A DNA stretch of 64,000 nucleotides. It comes from Chionoecetes opilio (taxonomy: Eukaryota > Arthropoda > Malacostraca > Decapoda > Majidae). Shown here one piece after another: positions 47,698 to 59,419 of the stretch. The stretch spans positions 22,501 through 86,500 of the forward strand of contig JACEEZ010007142.1 of assembly GCA_016584305.1 (NCBI GenBank), written 5' to 3'. The number at the start of each line of letters is the position of its first letter. Positions within the stretch are counted from its first letter, which is position 1. The position numbers and the translations under genes are program-made. The notes beneath the pieces are model-generated. The model was not told where the DNA came from. It worked only from the letters and a program-made list of their open reading frames with translations, and did not search any database.

Positions 47698-50285
47698 ATG
47701 CAAGAATGGTGGCAGCAAGAGGTGTGCGAGAGGAGTGGGTGAAACTGCACCCCTTGATGCTGGAAGGTGAGGCATGAACCTTTATTTACTTAAAAAGCAT
47801 GAGAGTAAATGGAATACTGATTATATTGTCAGATAATCATCAATACAAATAGTCAAGGGTAATAACTTTTTTTTGTTTTCTCTCTAAGACTAATTGTTAT
47901 GTAGTAAAATGGCAAAACTGTTAATGAACAGTCCCAGTTAGCTTTTAGCGGCCAGTGTGTTAAAACTTGTTAAATAGCATTGTAGCTCATTCAATTTTCA
48001 AGTACAGTACTACTTTCTAAAAGCTAATAATTGTCAAACAGTTTGGAAGATCTGCAGACAAACCTTTACATTTTTCTTTATTTTTTTAATAGAAATGGAA
48101 CTAAAATATTGTAGCATGTTTATCCAAATTTATGATCTTCCCCCAACAATGCACATCCTTCCTCTGATCTAACCCTACTGCTATAACGTCTCCTTCCCCC
48201 AACAAGGCACATCCTTCCTCTGATCTAACCCTACTGCTATAACGTCTCCTTCCCCCAACAAGGCACATCCTTCCTCTGATCCAACCCTACTGCTATAACG
48301 TCTCCTTCCCCCAACAAGGCACATCCTTCCTCTGATCAACCCTACTGCTATAACGTCTCCTTCCCCCAACAAGGCACATCCTTTCTCTGATCCAACCCTA
48401 CTGCTATAACGTCTCCTTCCCCCAACAAGGCACATCCTTCCTCTGATCTAACCCTACTGCTATAACGTCTCCTTCCCCCAACAAGGCACATCCTTCCTCT
48501 GATCCAACCCTACTGCTATAACGTCTCCTTCCCCCAACAAGGCACATCCTTCCTCTGATCTAACCCTACTGCTATAATGTCTCCTTCCCCCAACAAGGCA
48601 CATCCTTCCTCTGGTCTAACCCTACTGCTATAACGTTCCGTTCCTTCCCTCATCGTTTCACTCTTTCTCTATAACCCCTCCCCTTTATTATGCTTTGCCA
48701 TAGTGCCATATGACCTCTGATGTCTGGCACATTTTTCCTTTTTATCATTAATTCAATTCATGTCCACAGCGATGTAATGAAGCAGATCCACAGTGCCAGC
48801 AAGACTTGGATACGTCCCCGCAGCGTGGCAGTGCCGAGTGCAGGGTTGTGGCACCACCATCTCGATGAGGAAAGATGCCACTATGAAGATTATAGTAAGT
48901 ATGTTTATTGCCATTAAGAAATCATATACGCTATATAAGTATACATGCATTTGTAGAAGATAGCCGTTCTGTCCCTTTCTTTCTGTTCGTTCTTCCTTTT
49001 CTTAATTTTTCCCTTTGTCCTCTCCAATTATCCAGCATCTTCCTTCTTCATAATAGCAGGTCTTTTATGTAAACCAGTTCATTTACAGTAACTAGTTAAA
49101 AAGTCTCCTTGCTCTTTTTTGAAGCGCTGGCTATTTCATGTCCTTTAGTCTTTACTAGTAGGTTCGATCTTTCAATTCCGGCATCATCTTAACAACTGTC
49201 CTTTGTATTTTTTATTTTGTGAGGGACCCCATGACTTCAGTGTGTATAGATGTTAATAATGCTATGCTATCAATAATGCTGTATAGTAAGCAAGCTCAAA
49301 GCATCTCTGTTCGTGCGTAATTTCTCAAGTCGGGTTCTTGTGTTGCCGTCCATGTTCTTTCCCTGAACTATTATATGTACAAACGGGGTGCAGTTAGTTC
49401 GTACACAAGTTGTTTCGTACACAAAAAAGTTGTTTCGTAGTCTATGTGAAACCATAGTCGTTTTGTACATTCAGCTCAGAGTTGAACTTGACTACTAGAG
49501 TTACGAAACGACACCAGGTATGTACGAAACAACTCAAAATCTGTGTACGAAACAACTAATAAAACCTGGGTACAAAACTCCCTGTAATCGTACAGACACG
49601 TGTGTCTGTACTCAAAAGCTTAAAATATCCTCGTCAAAAAGTAAAAGTGAATCAGTATGGCTTTGGGAACAGGAGTATGGTTCTTATCAGGTATAATTAT
49701 TATCCTTTGTCTAGATATCAGTGCATCTAACTACTCTTATTAAATAACGGGTGTCTCGGAGTACCCTGTGACATGTTTCAGGGCAGCAGTAAAACATACA
49801 AATCAAAGAGAAAACTTACCTTTTTGGCTCAAACACAAGTTGAGGTTTTTCTGTTTGATTTATATGCTTTACTGCTGCCCTGAAACATTGTTACAGGGTA
49901 CTCTGAGACACTCATTTAATGAAGAGTAGTTAGCACTGGTATCCAGACAAAGGATAATGATTATACCCAATACAAATCATACTCCTGTTCCCACAAATTT
50001 TTTAAGCAACTATTATTACTTACCAGTGAAATAAAAGTTGAATAAATTTCCCTTGACCACAACGGCAACACAATCACCTTACCCGAAACATTACGCACAG
50101 ACGGAGCTTACTTGGAAGAAAGGATAGGATAGAGATTTCGAAATTATAGAATAAATTGCCTTTTATTATATTATATATAAGCATTATTATAACAAAACAA
50201 AAATTTGATGTTTATTCCAGGTCCAGGAAGTTACAGGTCACTGTCCACTGGGCAGGCCAAGGAAGGCACGGAGGCAGTGTGTTGA
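47698..50285 (+). CDS. Three orphan exons between FIP1 and NIT2
   Basis: 47698-47766, 48770-48894 and 50221-50285 each have good acceptors and, for the first two, good donors (GAAG|GTGAGG, TATA|GTAAGT). They join in phase into one open frame: KNGGSKRCARGVGETAPLDA, then DVMKQIHSASKTWIRPRSVA and LWHHHLDEERCHYEDYS, ending SPGSYRSLSTGQAKEGTEAV, C, stop. The first exon also has an ATG (47706) in another frame. The entry phase matches the donor of FIP1 exon 8 (45656), so this could be an alternative FIP1 C-terminus replacing the RS tail, a separate small gene lacking its first exon here, or spliced non-coding 3' sequence. No family recognised. Confidence 0.4.
48136..48640 (+). repeat. 56-bp minisatellite, about 9 units
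   Basis: Unit CCTCTGATCTAACCCTACTG, CTATAACGTCTCCTTCCCCC, AACAAGGCACATCCTT. The last unit runs directly into the SINE-like tail, whose upstream sequence (TGATCTAACCATCCTGCTGT at 46800) resembles the unit. Confidence 0.9.
48633..48758 (+). repeat. SINE-like tail, copy 3
   Basis: TAACGTTCCGTTCCTTCCCT through TATCATTAATTCAATTC. Ends a few bases before the acceptor of the second orphan exon. Confidence 0.7.
49388..49585. repeat. Inverted GTTGTTTCGTA repeats
   Basis: TTGTTTCGTACACA motifs on the left and TGTACGAAACAACT motifs on the right form a foldback of about 195 bp. Confidence 0.65.
49655..49995. mobile_element. Foldback MITE, about 340 bp
   Basis: The left arm (GGGAACAGGAGTATG, ATCCTTTGTCTAGATA, GTTTCAGGGCAGCAGTAAA) is matched in reverse by the right arm across nearly the whole length. 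No coding capacity. Confidence 0.8.
49996..50220. other. Intron-like spacer
   Basis: No distinct feature; ends in the acceptor TTTATTCCAG of the third orphan exon. Confidence 0.4.
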
Positions 50286-50944
50286 AGAGTATCTGACAGC
50301 AATAAGCATTGAAGAAGAGTATCATCGGCCGTCTAACCTCATGAAATATGGGAAAAACTGACGTAAAACAGAACGAAGTAAGTGTGTATGAACATTTGAG
50401 ACCATATAGGTATATATATATTATATATATATATAAAAATAAAATAAATAAATAAGGGGCCCTTGAGTCTCTCGACATCTCTAAACTTCTAATTTGTTAA
50501 ATGACAATAAAGTCACTGCAGAAAGTAGAGTCTGGAAAGTGGCCCCGCCCCGTCCACGCCAGGGAATGGAGGGGCCACCGGATTGACTGATGTAATGGAA
50601 GACTCCCACACAGCCACACTTCCACTGCAGGGTCACAGCCACACCTCCCTCCGCCGGGTGGTGGAGTGACGGCCTCCGCTGCCCCTGAAAAGCAATACAG
50701 TGTCAGGAACAATTCCTCATTGATAAATTCTACAGCAGAACACTGACTATTGACTTGTTGGCAACCATGGAATCTGTTATAAAGTATCAGCAACACTTCT
50801 CGCCAGAAGCTAAAAATCCTTTACAACCAAAGAGCTTACAAGCAGCTTCTGTTTACTTCATCTGCATTCAAATTTGGAAAAAGTCGTCATCTACATTTAT
50901 ATATTTGAAACCTGTATGTTTGAAAATTACCATATCAAAATGAC
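50286..50944. other. Convergent 3' spacer
   Basis: Holds AT runs, AATAAA motifs (e.g. 50441 onward and 50505) that could end the orphan-exon transcript, and no further ORF of interest. Confidence 0.5.
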
Positions 50945-51935
50945 CATTATATTCATATGATTGGTGTCCATATATTTGGCCCAGCGATTCAGCTCACATC
51001 ATATGCTCACGAGCACTCTTAGTTAAGTATTTCCCTGAGTAAGTGACCATGACTCTAAATCATCATAGAACATTTAGTAAACAATATTTAAAAAAATTCA
51101 TATGCAATATTTTTTCACTGAAAGGTTCAGTTAAAGGCACACTGATGCTGTTACATAATAGTTTGACGATGAAACTATTGAAAACTCCAAAATTATCTTG
51201 TATTAGTCTCTACTAATACAAGATAATTCTATACTAATATTCTTTTTGGAGTTTTCAATATATTCATCGTCAAACTATTGTGTAACAGCATCAATGTGCC
51301 TTTTACTGAACCTTTCATGGAAAAATATTTAAATATTGTTTACTAAAAAGTTCTATGATGATTTTGAGTCATGGTCACTTACTCCGGGAAATACCGATCA
51401 GGTGCAGCGTGTCCAGATCATCTATAATACCAACATTCTAGTTCAGGTACCATCCATTTTTCTTATATAATCTTTCTTTCCATCTCTTTTTGCTAATAAA
51501 ACCTTTACTAAGAGTGCTCGTGAGCATATTGGGGAGGAGGCAGCGGAGTGGTTAGCGTCTCCGACTGGCGTTCTCGGTGACCCGAGTTCGGTCCCCGAAG
51601 AAAACCAAAACCTTTCTGCACCGTCGAGTGGCCTAAGAACACCCACATGCCCTGCCCATCAACTCTACCTTCGATTGCGAGTGCATCGGAGGACACAGGG
51701 GGGCGGCAAGAGCCTCTAATCACAGGCGTCACTATAAGAACCCTGCCTGCGCCACCACGGGCGAGGACCAGCCATCAGAGCCCTCAAGTGAACCTCCAGA
51801 GCCTACCATCCGAGCCCTGGGTCACCGCTGCCTACAGGCGCTATAGGCACAAATGTATAAAAAAAATAAAAAAATATGATGCGAGCTGAATCTCTGGGCC
51901 AAATATATGGACACCAATCAAATGAATATTAAAAA
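50945..51935. mobile_element. Large foldback element with a nested SINE
   Basis: The outer left arm (ATTGGTGTCCATATATTTGG, then GGCCCAGCGATTCAGCTC) matches the reverse of the right end (51870-51930). Inner arms pair from GCTCACGAGCACTCTTAGT (51007) through AACTATTG/CAATAGTT-type sequence to a loop near 51210. The right arm is split by the SINE at 51531. Confidence 0.75.
51531..51870 (+). repeat. tRNA-derived SINE family 2, copy 3
   Basis: GGGGAGGAGGCAGCGGAGTG head, GAGTTCGGTCCCC box, full body, A-rich tail. Inserted in the foldback's right arm, with ATAT on both sides as a possible target duplication. Confidence 0.8.
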
Positions 51936-51970
51936 TGATAGTGAATGTTACTGTTTCTTAGCACACACCT

Positions 51971-54900
51971 CTATGTCTTTGTGGTCAGTTCATAGACGTC
52001 ATTTCGCTTCTGGGTCAGGACGGGAATCATTTGTCGCACCTTTGCCACATAGTCCATGTCTGGAAAGGTATGAAGAATAACTTAGAACATCATCAACCTT
52101 GCCACCTTTACTGAAACTAAAACAGCCTAGTGAAACCAAAGGACTACAATGGACTATTCAGACGATTCAGTGGTTGAGATTTCATAACATTTACTCTTAA
52201 ACCTGGATGTAAAAAGTCAAGTGCTAATAATTACATCTATACTTGAATTATATTTATAACAACTTTGATTTTCCCTCTCAATTTTCAACTTTCTTTTTCC
52301 CTTATGGAGCATTAATTTTCAACATTCATGGACACCAACTTTATATTCATGTCATATTCATTGCTAAGCAGAACAATACTATGCTCGCACCATGTTAAGT
52401 TGGCACGAATGCCCCCTTCTGAATGCACGTTATTGGCTGAGTGTTGGGGCTTTAGGGCGGAACTTAAGAGTAAGGCATTCTCACCCAACACCTCAGCCAA
52501 TCCCGTACATTCAGAAGGGGGGAGTGAAGGGGCCACATTATCGACAACTTAACGTGTGGCAACTATCGTACTGTACATCTATCCCTCATGCACGCAGCCT
52601 TTGTCGTCTTTCTGAGGTCACTTTTGTCGACGGCATTACAGCACGTGGATAGCTTTGATACAGCTATTGGATGCATATATTGTGTCATATTTCCATCATT
52701 AAGGGAGAAGCGCTTCACCCCTTCATGCCCAGATCTTTCCTTTGCTATAAAATATTCCGTTAGCCATAAAATTACGAAAACTAACAGAATATACCAAATT
52801 AGGTAGATGACAAGGATACTAAACAGGTCATATCTATAAAATGTTGCTTATATTCACTAAATATCGTGTAATGGTATACCCAAAGTACAATGGAAATTAC
52901 GTTCTGGGTGTGATGGGGTTAAGCGGACCAACAATACTAGTGTTATGGCCGGCAGCGTGGCACTTACCCAGGTCAGCGTACACAATGGCCTCCTCCGCCT
53001 CACAGGTGGACACCACCTCCCCCCAAGGGCTCACCATGGAGGAGTGGCCCCACGCTATGTAGGAGGAGGAAGTGTCCCGGGCAGGTGAAATGGTGCCCAC
53101 ATAGACCTGTTGGTTAAGACAGAGCTTAGAATCTGAAAGTCCAACAAAAAGTCGGAACACAATATGGTAAAAACATTTGTAAACACATTTGTCTCTGATG
53201 CTGACCTGCTGTTAGGCAATGGATACAATAACAAAAATTGAACCCTGTTTGTTTCCATTGATTTTCACATTGATTTCATAAAATTAAAGAAATAATTTGT
53301 ACGTACGTAACTTCTAATTTCTCAAGCATTAAATGAATTTGGTACAATTTTTTGCGTTTCATTTGCATTTTGTTAATTGATTGGTTTTTTTTGCGGAACT
53401 TTAATTTTTTGTGAGGCGAGGTTGCGTTAATCGAGGTCTGGGAGTACTGCAAACGCAAAGAACAATAAGGCAATGCATCTCACCTGGTTGTCGAGGGCTC
53501 GTGCCCGCTGCAGAAGCTCCCAGTGGGCGGGTCCTGTCGTCATGTTGAAGGCACCGGGGTACAGCAGCAACTTGCAACCTGTATTATAACCAGACTTTAG
53601 GCTTTTTAGACCAGGCTTTAGATAGTGACTTATTCTGTTCAATACTACTTTAGATAGTGACTTATTCTGTTCAATACTTTAGATAGTGACTTATTCTGTT
53701 CAATACTACTTTAGATACTGACTTATTCTGTTCAATACTTTAGATACTGACTTATTCTGTTCAATACTACTTTAGATGGTGACTTATTCTGTTCAATACT
53801 ACTTTAGATGGTGACTTATTCAGTTCAATACTACTTTAGATAGTGACTTATTCTGTTCAATACTACTTTAGATAGTGACTTATTCTGTTCAATACTACTT
53901 TAGATACTGACTTATTCTGTTCAACTTTTCTTTTGCAACCCTAAATATGTGTGCAAATTGAGAGAGAAAAGCATTTGCAGGCAATGATAAAGGAGTAAAA
54001 AAAATTGAAATATTTACTGCAACATGATTTTCAGATATCCAAATTCAAGAAATATGATTGTTGCAACCTTTTCTATTATTAACGAGGAAAAACCTTAAGC
54101 TCACGCAAATGTCATTAAGAACTCACCCAGTTTTGAGTAAATATTTGCCAGTTCAGAAAATCTCATGTCGTAGCAGATGCCGAGCCCAATCTTACAATGC
54201 GGCAGGTCAAAGGTGGTGGGAGTGTTGCCGGCAGTCAGACAATCACTCTCTCGGAACACAATACTACCAGGCACGTTGATGTCAAACAGGTGGATCTGAA
54301 TAAAATGATAAGTAAATAGAGTGCATTTGTCTGACAAAAGAAAATATCTGAACAAAATGCTAATGTGAGATGGTCAGATATAGCGTTTCATAATTCACAT
54401 ACAACAATATAAAAGAAATAGAAATAGGGAGAAACTGGTTCACAAATAGGGTGGTAAATGATTGGAATGGATTCAGGCATCAAGGCATCAGGTAGTTAGT
54501 GCGGAGTCCATAGGGAGTTTTAAAAGGAGGTTAGAGAATTTCATGGATGGGGATGAAAGGTGGATGCAGGTAGTGTTAAGTAACAGGAACTATCATGTGT
54601 AGGTCTCACGGCCTCTTGTAGCTTCCTTATTTTCTAATGTAATTATTAACCCCTTGAGATCCAGAACGTAATTTCCATTGTAATTTGACAACCATTAGAC
54701 AATTTTTAGTGAATATAAGCAATATTTTATAGATATGACCTGTTTAGTATCCTTGTCCACTAACTCATTTGGTATATTAAGTGACTTCTTAATTTTATGG
54801 CTAGCAACAGACAATTGTTTATAGCAAAGGAAAGATCTGGGGGTGAAGAGGTTAAATGACACTAACTTTTCTGTGCTTGGCTAACATGTTGCCTTGAGGT

Positions 54901-56227
54901 CCCCAAACAGTGCATGTGTTGAAGAGCTTGTCACCATCCCTCTCCGGCACCGAGCCTCCCACCACAAAGACCCCGAACTTCTTGGCTGCGTCCCTCAGAG
55001 CCACGGTACTCTCCCCACCAGGAATGTCCTCGGCATACTTAGGAAAATGAGCTGTTGACATAAGAAATTTGTGATATCCACACAAGATTGATTTAATGGC
55101 TACCATTAGATAATTTTTTGTGAATATAAGCAATATTTCATAGATATGACCTGTTTAGTATCCTTGTCGACTAACAAATTTGGTATATTAAGTTACTTTT
55201 CGTAATTTTATGGCTAACAACATACAATGTTTTATATAGCAAAGGAAAGATCTGGGCTTGAAGGGGTTAACACAGTATGGTTTGAAATCATAGTTAACAC
55301 ATAATATATAATCAAAGGCTCTTACTTGTGCCATAAGGAGAATTGAAACACTCAGGGAGGACAATCATCTGAGCGCCACCACCAGCAGCTTCCTTGATCA
55401 GCTGCACCGCTCGAGCCACATTCTTGGTCTTCACCTCCCCCACTGCCATCTGCACCAGAGCAATGCGTAAAGCTGCCAAGGAAGAAATTGCATTATTCAC
55501 TGATGTAAGTTGCTTTTTTCTCTCTCAGATCCCCATTCACATTCATTCATTTATTCTCTCTTACACACACACACACACACACAGAGAGAGGTTTGAATGG
55601 GAATGTATGTATTGAAATAGAAAGGAGAGACATACGAGGGGTTATTTGCCGAAGATGTGAAAATTATGAAGGTGGAAAATGAGGACTGAAGATTTACGAA
55701 AAAAAAGGTTTGAGCCTATAGCGCCTTTAGACTCAACGATGGAGGAAAGAGTTGCTCCTGGAGGGACTTGAACTTGGGACCATCACTTCCTGATTATAAC
55801 CATCCGCCCCCCCGTGTTAACAATTACTAAAAGAGTTACCCCGACGGGACAACTCTTTACTCTTAACCCCTTGAGGCCCAGAACGTAATTTCCATTGTAA
55901 TTTGGCCACCATTAGACGATTTTTAGGGCATATAAGCAATATTTTATAGATATGACTTGGTTAGTATCCTTCTCGACTAACTAATTTGGTATATTAAGTT
56001 ACTTTTCGTAATTTTATGGCTCAACAACATACAATATTTTACAGCAAAGGAAAGATCTGGGCGTGAAGGGGTTAAAAAGACTAAAATTTAAAGGTCCTAA
56101 TGAACATGGAAACTTTTGGGACGGACACTGAATTTTGTCAACATTTTCACAATCACATCGACGAACTATCTTCTGATTGATAGTTACTAATACTATCTAG
56201 GAAATCATACTTACTTGAAGCTGCCAT
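51971..56227 (-). CDS. NIT2: Omega-amidase NIT2
   Basis: Nitrilase-superfamily enzyme that hydrolyses alpha-ketoglutaramate and alpha-ketosuccinamate to 2-oxoacids and ammonia. Minus-strand exons: 56227-56215, 55472-55326, 55051-54867, 54295-54127, 53578-53484, 53106-52968, 52059-51971. Phases agree throughout and total 837 nt, 278 residues (human 276). The catalytic triad is visible: Glu45 in [12 protein letters not shown], Lys115 in MLAKHRK before IHLFD, and Cys156 in [10 protein letters not shown]. Other landmarks are [20 protein letters not shown] and [14 protein letters not shown]. The start ATG follows a 5'UTR splice acceptor. No targeting peptide, so probably cytosolic. Introns hold four TTAA-MITEs and a minisatellite. 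Confidence 0.95.
52408..52527. repeat. Inverted repeat in NIT2 intron 6
   Basis: GCCCCCTTCTGAATGCACGT on the left pairs with CCGTACATTCAGAAGGGGGG on the right, and TTGGCTGAGTGTTGGG with CCCAACACCTCAGCCAA: a roughly 120-bp foldback. Confidence 0.75.
52712..52922 (-). mobile_element. TTAA-MITE copy 8 (NIT2 intron 6)
   Basis: Reverse-oriented; right TTAA intact, left end CTTCACCCCTTCATGCCCAG mutated. Lies 45 bp from an exon. Confidence 0.8.
53605..53935. repeat. 32-bp minisatellite in NIT2 intron 5
   Basis: About ten units of TTCAATACTACTTTAGATAG then TGACTTATTCTG, some shortened by loss of CTACT. Confidence 0.9.
54425..54640 (+). repeat. LINE 3'-end fragment (NIT2 intron 3)
   Basis: Longest copy of the family. 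Broken reading gives [20 protein letters not shown], like the C-terminal end of LINE ORF2 proteins, then the AGGAACTATCATGTGTAGG tail. Confidence 0.65.
54646..54855 (+). mobile_element. TTAA-MITE copy 9 (NIT2 intron 3)
   Basis: Full length; begins right after the LINE fragment and ends 11 bp from the exon 3 donor. Confidence 0.85.
55095..55270 (+). mobile_element. TTAA-MITE copy 10 (NIT2 intron 2, truncated)
   Basis: Lacks about 35 bp of the left end; right TTAA intact. Confidence 0.75.
55863..56075 (+). mobile_element. TTAA-MITE copy 11 (NIT2 intron 1)
   Basis: Full length with TTAA at both ends. Confidence 0.85.
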
Positions 56228-56259
56228 CCTCTCGCTGTGTCTCCTGATGTCCCTGGAAT

Positions 56260-57698
56260 GAGAAAAGTCAAATATTATAGCAACATATTTTTTTGATTTT
56301 AAAAGATTTATTTAAGTACAGATAAGACTTATTTTCACTATTTTCCCTCCACACAAATAGGTTGGCATTCAAGAACAAAGAAGAATGCACTACCTCATGC
56401 TTAAAATTCTAAAGTTAGTAAGATTTGAGCAAAATCAATATACCTTTTTTTTAGCAAAGCTCACATTAATACAGATCAATTAAAACATTATATCCAAACA
56501 ATCCTCTGTTGCTCACATGCCTACCATTTACCACAGTGTAATTTTTTCTCTCACAGAAACAGCCATGCGGTGCACTGTTAAAGCTATTGCTGGTATTTAA
56601 TTCCTGAATGCAGAAACACGGGTAAAAGCTGATTAAATGTATATATTGTAATATCAAGATCAAGAAATGGAACTGTTGCTAAAAATAGGAACACACGCTG
56701 ACGTGAAAAATTCGGTAATATTTCGGTAGTGGGCTTTCAAAAGTTATATGTATATTTACCTACAGTACATCATCGTGTAGATTTTTTAATTCTGTGTATT
56801 TTGAACCCCATTTCCCACGGCGCAATTGAATAATAATGACGTTACATGTACTACCGAAAATATACCGTTATTTCAGCCAGAAACGGTTAAGTTAGGTTAA
56901 ATCAGATTAGGTTAGGTTAGAGGTGGGGTTTGGTTTAGCAACAGATGATATCAAGAAGAAAAAAAAAAAAAAGTCAATACTACGGCAGTGCGAAGCGGAG
57001 CAAGGTTTGCGGGGCGAGCCGGGAGGGGCGTGGCGGGCACCCCCACATCTGTAAACAAAAATGCCTCTCCGACACAAACGAGTGCCAGATTCACTCAAAA
57101 CACAGCAAAACTATGCAGAAAAACTTAAGTTTCGGCCTCGAAATCGGTGTTGCCCAAAAATAAAAATTTACCAAAAATTGGAACACTCGCCGACGGCGGC
57201 GAGAGTTCCAGGTACCCACCAGGACTATACCTAAGCAAACACTTGACTTTGTTAGCTTTGCACACCTTACAACACCTTGACAATTTTGGCAGGCACATGC
57301 CGTTAACATGACAGTTACAGATAAGGTGATATATGAATGTCACGGTGACATGAATCGGCAAATCAGACAATACCTTTTCTGCCGCTTGGGAACGACCTTC
57401 GCCTTGACTCCCTACCAGAGGGTGAGTGGCCGTCCATCCTGGGATATCTTTATACCAACCTGGGTATATTTGGCGATGCAAGTACCACTATCTGCACCAC
57501 GACACAACCAAAATAGCTGCCACATCTGGAGATCAAAATGCCGTCACCCCATAAACATTACGTATGGCACCTAAAGCCGGTAGTGTCATGGCATGGCCGA
57601 GTGCCTAGTGAACACCATGACACACCAACACATACTTGACAACTCATTAACCTGGCCAAATGATTAATATCTCTGCTATGAACACTTATAACCTCACC
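56260..57698 (-). other. NIT2 5'UTR intron
   Basis: No coding exon recognised. Short ORFs here lack splice support. Confidence 0.4.
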
Positions 57699-57699
57699 T

Positions 57700-57830
57700 G
57701 CTGAGTGTGTCGTCGCCAGTGGCAGTCACGTAGTAGTTGACAAGGCAGACGGGAGCCACGTTTTCTATGAACTTTCAAGTGCCCGGCAACAGAAAAACGG
57801 GAAGTTCCGCTCCAAGGGTGATTGATATTT
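57700..57830 (-). promoter_or_regulatory. NIT2: Probable NIT2 5'UTR exon and promoter area
   Basis: On the minus strand a strong donor (CAG|GTGAGG, intron starting at 57699) ends a GC-richer stretch without an ORF, and the next acceptor (CATTCCAG, exon from 56252) leads into the start codon. The transcription start is therefore likely around 57800. No TATA box stands out. Confidence 0.45.
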
Positions 57831-57979
57831 TTTCTTTTATCCAGCAGGAAAGACACATATTATAGGGATAGAAAAATGACTATAGCACATAACATGACAT
57901 TATTATGAAACTTTTCGATTGATGACACTATAAACAAGTTGATGCTATTGTTTACAAAAATTTACAAAGCCTTCGAGAG

Positions 57980-58068
57980 CTCCGCACAAACATAAGAACA
58001 TAAGAAAATAAGGAAGCTACAAGAGGCCCCTACTATCAGGTGGTAGTTCCTGTAAATGCATGGACTCT
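57980..58068 (-). repeat. LINE 3'-end fragment
   Basis: Reverse copy: AACATAAGAAAATAAGGAAG, then CTACAAGAGGCC and GGTAGTTCCTGT. Confidence 0.65.
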
Positions 58069-58079
58069 TAACCTGATAG

Positions 58080-58455
58080 TATACACACCTAGGACGCCTC
58101 TTCTTCGCTGTTACTATGGGCTTCACACTTTGCTTTGTGCTTTGTGCTACTTGTGCTGTCACTTTGGAGTACCCAGCCGCTTTGAAAGGTTGTACTGAAT
58201 TGTTCGGATACTGACGTCCTTCAGCAACTTGGGTTTTTTTGCCTTGAGTAATTTAGCCGTCAACCAAGGCTCCTTTTCCAATTGACGCCTCAGAAGTTTC
58301 AAATTACGATCTGAAATCATCAGAGCCTTGCCCCCACCATGCTTGTGAACGGGTATCCAAATCACCACCATCCTCAGCCTGCCATTTTGCAAGCAGCCGT
58401 GACACAGTTTTCTCGTTCACTCCGGTCAGTTCAGCAATTTCACAGAACAGTCAAA
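58080..58455 (-). pseudogene. Tc1/mariner-type transposase fragment
   Basis: The minus-strand reading gives a helix-turn-helix IAELTGVNEKTVSRLLAKWQ, then after a frameshift near 58330 ISDRNLKLLRRQLEKEPWLT and VSIRTIQYNLSKRLG, the two N-terminal DNA-binding parts of Tc1/mariner transposases. The catalytic DDE region is absent. Dead remnant. Confidence 0.7.
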
Positions 58456-58682
58456 GTACTTATAGTACGAGAGACAATTGCATGCCTACCAAACGTTTTC
58501 CTTAAAATTTCCTCTTTCAATGAGAGCGCGAGTGTCTGGGAAAGTTGCCAATCAGTCAATGTTCAACAGTCAAAGTACTTATAGTACGAGAGACAATTGC
58601 ATGCTTACCAAACGTTTTCCTTAAAATTTCCTCCCTCAATGAGAGCGCGAGTGTCTGGGAAAGTTGCCAATCAGCCAATGTT
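58449..58682. repeat. Tandem duplication of about 116 bp
   Basis: CAGTCAAAGTACTTATAGTA through GAAAGTTGCCAATCAG occurs twice in a row (58450 and 58568) with few differences. It adjoins the transposase fragment and is probably its terminal repeat. Confidence 0.85.
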
Positions 58683-58707
58683 CTCCCGGCCGATTTTTAA
58701 CCCGCGA

Positions 58708-58840
58708 TATTCAATCAATCATTGGGGGCATACGCCGGGGGGCGCGTCGCCTCGCCCACCCTACGACGCCACTCCCGGTGGTCACCACGCGCGAGTTCCC
58801 ATGCAGGCTCCTTTCCCATACCAAGCAGCTCTCGACAAGA
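58708..58840 (-). mobile_element. Truncated 3' end of the RTE-like LINE
   Basis: The reverse complement matches the LINE end at about 27440-27570 (ACGCGCCCCCCGACGTATGC, CCAATGATTGATTG). Only about 130 bp survives. Confidence 0.85.
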
Positions 58841-59085
58841 TATTGGAGGGGTCAAAAAATCGCAAATCGAAATGAGGGGGAAAAAAAAACCTCATTACGA
58901 ATTGCGCTGCCGCTGACTATGTTACGTACTGTATTTCAGTATCGATTCTTTACTGGACGACATATTCCTGCGGTCACAGCTATGTTCAGATGCTCATCTT
59001 GCCGGTTCTTCATCTGACACTGTCCCTGCCTCTTCTGTTGTCACGTAAAGCACTATACTATATTAGGACCCCTTATTTTTTATTA

Positions 59086-59165
59086 GAGCAGTGGTTCTTA
59101 ACCTGGGGGGCGCGTCCCCTTAGGGGGGCGTGGATAGTTAGTAATTACCTAGGGGGGCGTAAGTC
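59086..59165. mobile_element. hAT-like terminus
   Basis: CAGTGGTTCTTAACCTGGGG resembles hAT transposon ends. The other end was not found. Confidence 0.35.
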
Positions 59166-59419
59166 AAGAGAGGAAAAGGAAGAACTGTCGTTTAAAAAGT
59201 AACGTGTAAAAAGTAAAGTGTAACTTCATAAGCTCAGCCTTCGCTTTAATTAACATAAAACTCGCGCTCGCGAGGGTGAGCGAAGAAAGTCGGTACATAA
59301 CTCTGCGGTGACGCCTTGCCACATTTCACTAACTAAATAGACTTTTATGCAATTTTTTTTTTTTTATATATATATTTTTTATTATTATTATTATTATTAT
59401 TATTTTTCTATTTTTTTTT

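Noticed and set aside
52328..52652. Short plus-strand ORFs within NIT2
   Set aside because: They cover an intronic inverted repeat and intron sequence on the opposite strand.
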